From positions 1 through 23,131 of IMG/VR virus record IMGVR_UViG_3300034283_001143: DNA of 23,131 nucleotides. One strand, written 5' to 3'. The translations under genes and the position numbers were made by a program. The first letter of the stretch is position 1. Each line of letters begins with the position of its first letter. The notes beneath the pieces are model-generated. The model did not search any database. It was not told where the DNA came from and saw nothing but the letters and a program-made list of their open reading frames with translations. The DNA comes from a virus. This document shows positions 18,560-23,131 of the stretch, one piece after another.

Positions 18560-18580
18560 GAGCATGATTTAAAACTGCTC
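18560..18580 (+). ncRNA. GAGCA/TGCTC hairpin element, copy 4
   Basis: TCCT-GAGCA, 11-base loop TGATTTAAAAC, TGCTC. It lies between the DUF932 gene and the tRNA. Confidence 0.5.
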
Positions 18581-18584
18581 CGCT

Positions 18585-18658
18585 GGTCCCATAGATCAAT
18601 TGGTTAGATCGTTACCCTGTCACGGTAAAGGCTACGGGTTCAAGTCCCGTTGGGATCG
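18585..18658 (+). tRNA. tRNA-Asp (anticodon GTC)
   Basis: A full 74-nt cloverleaf. The acceptor is GGTCCCA/TGGGATC (7 bp with one G-T), D stem GATC/GATC, anticodon arm TTACC-CTGTCAC-GGTAA, T arm ACGGG-TTCAAGT-CCCGT, discriminator G, and CCA is not encoded. It lies four bases after hairpin copy 4 and may be processed from the DUF932 transcript. Confidence 0.9.
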
Positions 18659-18717
18659 CAAGTGGGCCCGGGCATGACTATTTAAATAATAACACACAAT
18701 TGTTTCATTAAGAACGC

Positions 18718-18746
18718 TTGACTTTTTTCCCAGTTGCCTGTAAAAT
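18718..18746 (+). promoter_or_regulatory. Promoter for leaderless 18753 gene
   Basis: TTGACT, 17-base spacer with TTTTTCCCAGTT, TAAAAT, six bases to the ATG. The spacer motif recurs at 19466. Confidence 0.65.
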
Positions 18747-18752
18747 ATTAAT

Positions 18753-18974
18753 ATGACCCTAAACGTAGAAATATATGAAATGGATTACTCATGCTCTCCT
18801 GGTGGAGTTAACTGTTGGGAAGTATCTATTGACGAGTGGTGTGTCTCTGATTTTAAAACCGCAGGGGACGCAATACAATACGTGCTTGACAAATACCCTT
18901 ATGATGAGTTAAACTTAAATGTAAAATCCCTTAACTGGTACTTTAAGGAGTATGCAGATGATTACGCAGTTTAA
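18753..18974 (+). CDS. Small acidic phage protein, 73 aa
   Basis: MTLNVEIYEMDYSCSPGGVN, then CWEVSIDEWCVSDFKTAGDA and a helix ending LNWYFKEYADDYAV: a beta-beta-alpha pattern. It has a leaderless start and is the first gene of an operon running to 19438. The function is unknown. Confidence 0.6.
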   Translation: MTLNVEIYEMDYSCSPGGVNCWEVSIDEWCVSDFKTAGDAIQYVLDKYPYDELNLNVKSLNWYFKEYADDYAV

Positions 18975-19119
18975 ACCCAAAACCATAAACCAATTAGTAG
19001 AAACCATATACGAGGATAATTTCTCACACCTAGATCTAATAGACAACATGGCTAGCGGTGATTGTGATTGTCGTATCCATATCACTCTTAATACTATCTT
19101 AGAATATTGGGGTGAGTAA
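18958..19119 (+). CDS. Small phage protein, 53 aa
   Basis: MITQFKPKTINQLVETIYED onward, with GDCDCRIH and a C-terminal ILEYWGE. The ATG at 18958 is preferred over 18952 because it lies seven bases after AAGGAG. It overlaps the previous gene by 17 bases in another frame. Confidence 0.5.
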   Translation: MITQFKPKTINQLVETIYEDNFSHLDLIDNMASGDCDCRIHITLNTILEYWGE

Positions 19120-19283
19120 TGTCAATGCTAGGGTATGAAAGAGATGATTTAGATAATATGGTTCTTGCAGTTGAATCTGCTCTAACTACCGTGAATTCTG
19201 ACGATGATCCTTGGCTACACAGAAACCTTACACAAGCCTCTGACTTCTTGCAAGGCCTATGGGCAGAGGGGTACTTTGAATAA
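19119..19283 (+). CDS. Small acidic helical protein, 54 aa
   Basis: MSMLGYERDDLDNMVLAVES onward, ending FLQGLWAEGYFE. It is coupled to both neighbours by TAATG overlaps. The function is unknown. Confidence 0.55.
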   Translation: MSMLGYERDDLDNMVLAVESALTTVNSDDDPWLHRNLTQASDFLQGLWAEGYFE

Positions 19284-19438
19284 TGGCTCCTCAATATTCT
19301 CAAGACCACGGTGCAATTATAGATAAAATTATGGAACTTATAAACACAGATGGTGAGGTCCTGTCTGATGAAGAGGTTGTTAATAGTATTAGGGGACTTC
19401 TTGAAGAGAACCCTCAAACCTATTGGGGTGGAGTGTGA
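19283..19438 (+). CDS. Small acidic helical protein, 51 aa
   Basis: MAPQYSQDHGAIIDKIMELI and then SDEEVVNSIRGLLEENP, a two-helix pattern. Its stop codon lies within CRP/GlxR-like site 10. Confidence 0.55.
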   Translation: MAPQYSQDHGAIIDKIMELINTDGEVLSDEEVVNSIRGLLEENPQTYWGGV

Positions 19439-19449
19439 TGTAGATCACC
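19434..19449. promoter_or_regulatory. CRP/GlxR-like site 10
   Basis: TGTGATGTAGATCACC; one mismatch, central TA present. It lies just upstream of the next -35 box. Confidence 0.55.
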
Positions 19450-19459
19450 TTACGATACC

Positions 19460-19488
19460 TTGTAATTTTTCCCAGTTCGTAGTAAAAT
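19460..19488 (+). promoter_or_regulatory. Promoter for the 19519 operon
   Basis: TTGTAA, 17-base spacer with TTTTTCCCAGTT, TAAAAT. Confidence 0.6.
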
Positions 19489-19518
19489 TGTATTAAGAAC
19501 CCTAGAGAAAGAAGCCCA

Positions 19519-19842
19519 ATGCCCAAGTTAGTAGAACTTACAGAGGATGAATGGTTTAAACAGTTCAAGCCTATCCCAAACCATTTAGACGAGAATGCCT
19601 CATTCAATGACGGTGAACATGGCTATATGTTTGAGACATATGGTGATGAGGTAGAGTTTGTTAGAGACCATGCGTTTCTACATCCCAACACTGTATGGAC
19701 TTACTGTGACGGAGATAACGGTGGTACGTATATCTCTGACGGTATGCATATGGTTAATAGGATTGGTTACTTTGTAACTACCGTGCCCTACGATGACAAA
19801 CAGTATTATCAGATACAACTAATTGCAGGAGAGGACGACTAA
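19519..19842 (+). CDS. Conserved phage protein, 107 aa
   Basis: LTEDEWFKQFKPIPNHL at 7-23, then GYMFETYGDEVEFVRDHA and VWTYCDGDNGGTYISDG, ending NRIGYFVTTVPYDD. The block 'TxxDGDxGxxISxGxHxVNRxGYFxTxxPxD' occurs in conserved proteins of unknown function in actinobacteria and their phages. The ribosome site is AGAAAGAAG. It leads an operon of five genes running to 21258. Confidence 0.65.
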   Translation: MPKLVELTEDEWFKQFKPIPNHLDENASFNDGEHGYMFETYGDEVEFVRDHAFLHPNTVWTYCDGDNGGTYISDGMHMVNRIGYFVTTVPYDDKQYYQIQLIAGEDD

Positions 19843-20399
19843 TGCATACCCTACATTATCTAGCAGTTGAAGCAGATAACAAGCAAGAGGCTTTTGACAA
19901 AGTTGTTGTAAGCCTACAAACAAACGAAGACGGATACCGCATAGGCGATTGGTCAGATTGGCACGTCGTTGGCGGAGGAAGGTGGAGCACTAATGCACAA
20001 AAATCTAAAGATTTTATGGACGGTTATAACCATGACAGTACTGATGTTATTGGCTATGCTGAAAATAAAGAAAAGTTCCAAGAAGTAATTAAGGATATCT
20101 TAAGGTTCCGCTCTCAAACCATGAACAGAAACATAGTAGAGATTAAGACTGATAAGTTTATTAGTCAAATGGTCGACTATGCTTCAGAGGGTGGCAGGGG
20201 TCCCTGGAATGGGGATACCCTAATGAATGTTTATTCTATTAAACAAGCAGCAGAAATGCTCATGGGCTCTTGGACATCCGACAGTGGGTTTTACGATCTT
20301 CAAGAACATGTCTCAGAATTCGAGTATTTAAATGAGCGACTTGACAAACCTGAACAGTCTGCTCTACAATATCTAGTACCAGTAGACTTTCACTTCTAA
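19842..20399 (+). CDS. Conserved phage protein, 185 aa
   Basis: HTLHYLAVEADNKQEAFDKV at the N terminus, then GDWSDWHVVGGGRWS at 35-49 and YSIKQAAEMLMGSWTSDSGF near 131-150, with a helical middle. The 'DWHVVGGGRW' block is seen in hypothetical proteins of actinobacterial phages. The ATG overlaps the previous stop. The function is unknown. Confidence 0.65.
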   Translation: MHTLHYLAVEADNKQEAFDKVVVSLQTNEDGYRIGDWSDWHVVGGGRWSTNAQKSKDFMDGYNHDSTDVIGYAENKEKFQEVIKDILRFRSQTMNRNIVEIKTDKFISQMVDYASEGGRGPWNGDTLMNVYSIKQAAEMLMGSWTSDSGFYDLQEHVSEFEYLNERLDKPEQSALQYLVPVDFHF

Positions 20400-20408
20400 G
20401 GAGACCCA

Positions 20409-20741
20409 ATGATAAAAACAAAAACCTTAATCCTAGCAGGCCAAATAGGAATTGATAGCGGACAAGCAATGGTTGGCGACCCATGTTATTTAGAGCAATG
20501 GGATACTAACCAAAATGATGAGTGGAATATTGACGGCAAGCAAGGGCAATATTCTTATCATGGCGCAAGTGCCACCACACTTTCTAATGCTTACGGTCAG
20601 TTAGGTAATGGCACGGCAGTAGTATTTAATACAGGATATGGCGATGGCGTATATCCAGTCTATGTTCAGATGAACGAGGACGGCAGAGTTTCTAAAGTCG
20701 TAATCGATTTCGAGGGGGACCTAGATGAGGAGAATGACTAA
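20409..20741 (+). CDS. Conserved phage protein (GDPCY / FNTGYGDG), 110 aa
   Basis: All-beta: IDSGQAMVGDPCYLEQW near residues 15-31, then TAVVFNTGYGDGVYPVYVQM and DGRVSKVVIDFEGDLDEE. The pair 'GDPCYL..W' and 'TGxGDGxYPVY' is shared with a widespread family of small bacterial and phage proteins, distantly like DUF4241, of unknown function. An AGGAG ribosome site lies just before the ATG. Confidence 0.7.
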   Translation: MIKTKTLILAGQIGIDSGQAMVGDPCYLEQWDTNQNDEWNIDGKQGQYSYHGASATTLSNAYGQLGNGTAVVFNTGYGDGVYPVYVQMNEDGRVSKVVIDFEGDLDEEND

Positions 20742-20887
20742 TGGCTACATGGGATGTTGAAATAATCTTTGAGCCCACAGGTACTTATATGAATTTTGAA
20801 TATGAGACTGACACTGAAGACGAGAACGATATCTTTAATGAGATAACAAATCAAATATCAATTATACCTGAGAGAACGGATGACTAA
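20741..20887 (+). CDS. Small acidic protein, 48 aa
   Basis: MATWDVEIIFEPTGTYMNFE onward is strand-rich then acidic (YETDTEDENDIFNEIT). It overlaps both neighbours by one base (TAATG). The function is unknown. Confidence 0.55.
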   Translation: MATWDVEIIFEPTGTYMNFEYETDTEDENDIFNEITNQISIIPERTDD

Positions 20888-21258
20888 TGGGAGCACGCTG
20901 TACATTCGTATTTAAACAATCAGAGGACCTAGCAGTAGCACTGTACAGTCATTGGGGCGAAGACAGTATGTATACAGATCTGGCTCAGGCCCTAAAGCAT
21001 GCAGCGGTACGTAAAGGGGATACAGAATACTATACCCGCATGGCTATTAGTTATTTGATGCAAGACTCTATCTTGGATGAGACAGGGTTTGGAATCTATG
21101 CATGTAATCCTAATGACTTAGGGTTTGCGGACCATCCAATATTAATCGACCTAACAGATAATACTATTAGTCATGATGGCGTAGACCACAAAGACATTGA
21201 TAGTTTTATTTCTTATAATTGCTCTACGGATACGCCCGTAGGAGCGCTGCAGGGGTAG
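20887..21258 (+). CDS. Conserved phage protein, 123 aa
   Basis: MGARCTFVFKQSEDLAVALY, then SHWGEDSMYTDLAQALKHAA, GFGIYACNPNDLGFADHPIL, and a final SFISYNC. The start pattern 'GARCTFVFxQ...ALYSHWG' is familiar from actinobacterial phage proteins of unknown function. It is the last gene before a strong terminator. Confidence 0.65.
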   Translation: MGARCTFVFKQSEDLAVALYSHWGEDSMYTDLAQALKHAAVRKGDTEYYTRMAISYLMQDSILDETGFGIYACNPNDLGFADHPILIDLTDNTISHDGVDHKDIDSFISYNCSTDTPVGALQG

Positions 21259-21280
21259 GGTCACCACCTGCTAAAAACGA

Positions 21281-21327
21281 GGGTAGGGCACCGACTAATG
21301 GGTGGTTTGTGTCCTACCCCATTTTTT
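21281..21327 (+). terminator. Rho-independent terminator
   Basis: GGGTAGGGCAC (21281-21291) pairs over 11 bp with GTGTCCTACCC (21309-21319, one G-T), followed by TTTTTT at 21322-21327. An extra GGGGTAGG at 21252-21259 can compete for the same CCTACCCC. Confidence 0.75.
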
Positions 21328-21329
21328 GA

Positions 21330-21335
21330 TATACT
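21330..21335 (+). promoter_or_regulatory. -10 box after the terminator
   Basis: TATACT directly after the terminator U-run, serving the 21353 gene. The -35 would fall in the terminator stem. Confidence 0.5.
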
Positions 21336-21352
21336 GGGGAGTAAGGAGAGTT

Positions 21353-21586
21353 ATGTATCGTATTAGTAGGGCTAAGCAAACAACCAACGAGGAGAAGGTT
21401 GCTATTGCTATGGGCAAACACCTTGCTGACTTTTATCTTGATTTAGAAAAGGTTGGATATTATTTGGCTAAGGCAACCCCTTATTTAATTTATCGCAGGG
21501 CATTAGAAGTGCTGGAAAGTGCTAAGTTTCAAGAGGACGAGATAGAGCATGCTAAATTACAGTATGATCAAAGAAGGCTTCCATAA
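21353..21586 (+). CDS. Helical phage protein, 77 aa
   Basis: MYRISRAKQTTNEEKVAIAM, GKHLADFYLDLEKVGYYLAK, and LIYRRALEVLESAKFQEDEI: nearly all helix. The start at 21353 has a clear AAGGAG; a longer frame from 21302 would begin inside the terminator. The function is unknown. Confidence 0.6.
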   Translation: MYRISRAKQTTNEEKVAIAMGKHLADFYLDLEKVGYYLAKATPYLIYRRALEVLESAKFQEDEIEHAKLQYDQRRLP

Positions 21587-21601
21587 CAATGAATAGTTTG
21601 G

Positions 21602-21607
21602 TATACT
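21602..21607 (+). promoter_or_regulatory. -10 box, leaderless start
   Basis: TATACT, then TATAAG, then ATG at 21614 (six bases). No ribosome site is present. Confidence 0.6.
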
Positions 21608-21613
21608 TATAAG

Positions 21614-21919
21614 ATGAGCGAAACAGGACCAACCACTAAGTTAAAAATTCTTTCTGAGTTGTGGTTAACTTATCGTGATGAAGAAGCCTTTGAAGAGTTT
21701 GTAGACTATAACGATATAGGACTACCACTAGCCTACGCTATTCATACTGACATTGTTGCTCCTTCTCCAAGGTCTGATCTTTATACACAAGAAACCTTTG
21801 ATATGCTTTTGGCATCTCTAGGGTTTGTAGATGAGGCAGGGGATATTGTAGATAAAGGCTGGGAAGATTTAGAAGATATGTTAAATAATTCTGAGTCTTA
21901 TATTAAAGATAACAAATAG
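21614..21919 (+). CDS. Acidic helical phage protein, 101 aa
   Basis: SETGPTTKLKILSELWLTYR, then EAFEEFVDYNDIGLPLAYAI and LASLGFVDEAGDIVDKGWED. The central 'F-x-x-YNDIGLPLAY' segment resembles small phage proteins of unknown function. It has a leaderless start. Confidence 0.65.
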   Translation: MSETGPTTKLKILSELWLTYRDEEAFEEFVDYNDIGLPLAYAIHTDIVAPSPRSDLYTQETFDMLLASLGFVDEAGDIVDKGWEDLEDMLNNSESYIKDNK

Positions 21920-21929
21920 GGGGAACAAA

Positions 21930-22142
21930 ATGGAAAGAGTAGAGGCTAGAGCAGAAATATTAATAGATCAAGAGTCTTTTGATAACTGGGTGGTAGTAAG
22001 CGGTGGAAATAAGTCAAAGGTTGCTGCTGATCTTATTGGAGATATTTTTGGTCAGGATACTGCTGGAGAATATTTAATTGATGATGAGACTAAGATGGAA
22101 CAAATATCTAAAGTTGTTGGTTTTTATTGGGGCATGGCCTAA
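21930..22142 (+). CDS. Small phage protein, 70 aa
   Basis: MERVEARAEILIDQESFDNW, then VVVSGGNKSKVAADLIGDIF and a C-terminal MEQISKVVGFYWGMA. It follows the previous gene by 10 bases, with GGGGGAA as ribosome site. The function is unknown. Confidence 0.6.
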   Translation: MERVEARAEILIDQESFDNWVVVSGGNKSKVAADLIGDIFGQDTAGEYLIDDETKMEQISKVVGFYWGMA

Positions 22143-22170
22143 AGGCCCGGTCCATACTTTCCAAACCATC

Positions 22171-22274
22171 AAACCTTAAAACCTTATTACGATCCAGACA
22201 TTACGATCCACTGAAATATTTTCCAGATTCATGGACAAACCTTCATATGCTATAATTTCAATATGTCAAACCTT
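22171..22274 (+). repeat. AAACCTT repeat cluster, left part
   Basis: AAACCTT at 22171, 22179 (tandem, 8-bp period), 22237 and 22268. ATTACGATCCA occurs twice between them. Confidence 0.6.
22251..22256 (+). promoter_or_regulatory. -10 box, leaderless start
   Basis: TATAAT, then TTCAAT, then ATG at 22263. Confidence 0.65.
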
Positions 22275-22382
22275 AAAACCAAATGTTATTACTGTGATAA
22301 AGAAGCCACCTATGTATCTGACAAGGATGGTTTGATTATAGATACCTGTCTTATACACTTTAAGTATAGGTATTCTGGTTAA
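22263..22382 (+). CDS. Small zinc-finger-like protein, 39 aa
   Basis: MSNLKTKCYYCDKEATYVSD, then GLIIDTCLIHFKYRYSG: C8-x2-C11 and C29-x2-H32 could bind one zinc. The leaderless -10 six bases upstream fixes the start. The function is unknown. Confidence 0.6.
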   Translation: MSNLKTKCYYCDKEATYVSDKDGLIIDTCLIHFKYRYSG

Positions 22383-22402
22383 TCCCCCGCCAAAAATAAT
22401 GA

Positions 22403-22408
22403 TATAAT
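22403..22408 (+). promoter_or_regulatory. -10 box, leaderless start
   Basis: TATAAT, then CAGGTT, then ATG at 22415. Confidence 0.65.
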
Positions 22409-22414
22409 CAGGTT

Positions 22415-22594
22415 ATGAGTCCCCATCATTTTGCTAAATTAAACCGTAGCCGTCAATCACAAACTGAACGTGAAATTGAAGAGCGTGTAGAGCACGCCTT
22501 ATCCTTTGCTTTCTCTCCCGTCCGTCATCCCGTCAAGGCCTTTCGTGATATCAAGCGCCTTTTCAAGCGGGGACAAAGACAATCAGAGTCATAA
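22415..22594 (+). CDS. Basic helical protein, 59 aa
   Basis: MSPHHFAKLNRSRQSQTERE, then IEERVEHALSFAFSPVRHPV and a basic C terminus (FRDIKRLFKRGQRQ). It is likely amphipathic, binding nucleic acid or a membrane surface. It has a leaderless start and is the last rightward gene in the window. Confidence 0.55.
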   Translation: MSPHHFAKLNRSRQSQTEREIEERVEHALSFAFSPVRHPVKAFRDIKRLFKRGQRQSES

Positions 22595-22723
22595 TACTCT
22601 CTATATAAAACCTTAATACTTTCAAACCTTTTTACCTTTTTTTATTACGAAACCTTAATCTTTTTCCCAGATTCTATATGGTTTTATAACTTTTTCTTTA
22701 TTTTTTTATAGGGTTTTTGGTGC

Positions 22724-22752
22724 TTGACAAACCTTTATATCTATGGTATAAG
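22724..22752 (+). promoter_or_regulatory. Consensus promoter into a gene-poor region
   Basis: TTGACA, 17-base spacer, TATAAG. The transcript would start near 22759 and run toward the opposing gene; no convincing coding sequence follows. Confidence 0.55.
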
Positions 22753-22754
22753 GC

Positions 22755-22771
22755 ATATGCAGGGCATATGG
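22755..22771. promoter_or_regulatory. Palindrome CATATGC-AGG-GCATATG
   Basis: A perfect 7-bp inverted repeat with a 3-base centre, at the predicted transcription start. Possible operator or 5' hairpin. Confidence 0.55.
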
Positions 22772-22878
22772 TTTGAAGGTTTGAAGGTTTGGGATAGGAA
22801 GGTTTTTCCGCCAGACATTACGAAGCCCCATATAAAAGCGCTCCATTCCCCACCACTTTCCTCCACTTTACTCTACAG

Positions 22879-23131
22879 TCAGATCTTAGCCCTATCAGTA
22901 ACATTTATTTTTGATAAAACTATCTTTCTTCGTGCTTCCCAAGTGTCAATATCTTTAGGAAAATCAAAGTCTTCAGTCCAATCATCTATCTCTACGGAGT
23001 GAAATTTTTGTTTATCTTGGGTAAATTGATCTAGCAATCGCCAACCACCAGCACTGTAATTCTCTTTGGATTCTATGATTTTTAATATCGTAGACTCTAA
23101 GATAGGAATAGAAGAACCATCAAACCCTATA
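22879..23131 (-). CDS. C-terminal part of an unidentified phage protein
   Basis: The last 83 residues are visible; the gene begins beyond the right edge. They include DGSSIPILESTILKIIESKE, a GGWRLLDQFTQDKQKF segment and an acidic stretch (DDWTEDFDFPKDIDTWEARR), ending NVTDRAKI. The frame is open to the edge, while the overlapping plus frame has low-complexity content. No family is recognised. Confidence 0.6.
   Translation of the reverse strand, partial: IGFDGSSIPILESTILKIIESKENYSAGGWRLLDQFTQDKQKFHSVEIDDWTEDFDFPKDIDTWEARRKIVLSKINVTDRAKI

Larger units (their letters stand above)
22608..22805. repeat. AAACCTT/AAGGTTT repeat cluster, right part
   Basis: AAACCTT at 22608, 22624, 22650 and 22729; the inverse AAGGTTT at 22776, 22784 (8-bp period) and 22799. 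Confidence 0.65.

Noticed and set aside
18585-18658. tRNA-Asp as a phage attachment site
   Set aside because: No integrase gene and no repeated tRNA 3' end were found in the window.
22724-23002. Plus-strand 92-residue open frame at the right edge
   Set aside because: It begins within the -35 box, overlaps the better-supported minus gene, and has a poor serine/leucine-rich composition.
1-23131. Insertion sequences or transposases
   Set aside because: No transposase motif and no terminal inverted repeats with target duplication were seen.

Overview
The window reads as part of the genome of a tailed double-stranded DNA phage (or a closely related prophage or plasmid-phage). It is AT-rich, densely packed and full of very small genes. 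An actinobacterial host is likely. The gene families recur in actinobacterial and freshwater phages (GP88-like, DUF932/TIGR03299, small CxxC proteins). Many starts lie exactly where a leaderless mRNA would begin. About ten palindromes fit the TGTGA-N6-TCACA consensus of CRP/GlxR regulators. The host is an inference; no host gene is present.

Layout. (1) 1-8145, almost all on the minus strand: a late, virion-surface module. It holds a partial glycosyltransferase, several tail-fibre or baseplate-type proteins (three share a BppU-like 'RGDT' domain, one is collagen-like), a striking PASTA / FGFTP-repeat / Hint protein, a second degenerate Hint protein, a 2OG-Fe(II) oxygenase, a tRNA-Arg(CCG) and a small holin-like membrane protein. 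One gene, a lysozyme-fold peptidoglycan hydrolase at 1596-2126, is inverted and has its own promoter. (2) 8187-9964, plus strand: a DHH-type phosphoesterase-like protein, a 21-residue membrane peptide, a zinc-ribbon protein and a second oxygenase-like protein. (3) 9961-11253, minus strand: a leftward run of seven or eight tiny genes. (4) 11254-11822: a divergent control region of about 570 bp, with opposed promoters, five repeats in the leftward leader, three DnaA-box matches in and near it, and clustered CRP/GlxR-like sites. It is the best candidate here for a replication origin and early control region. (5) 11823-22594, plus strand: more than thirty small early-type genes in short translationally coupled operons, including a GP88-like protein, a DUF932 protein and a tRNA-Asp(GTC). 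(6) 22595-23131: a repeat-rich intergenic stretch, then the end of a minus-strand gene running in from the right.

The most unusual feature is regulatory. The early region repeats one cassette: a GC-rich element after the last gene of an operon, a CRP/GlxR-like palindrome, a TGTCnG-N10-TAnnnT promoter, an ATAAAGAAAGG leader, then small genes. A second set of genes uses ordinary TTGNNN-17-TANNNT promoters, several with the start codon six bases after the -10 box. Four intergenic hairpins with a compensatory stem change add another layer. Together these suggest coordinated control of many tiny genes, possibly tied to a host global regulator.

All calls come from reading the sequence alone. Family names rest on recognised motifs, not on database searches.
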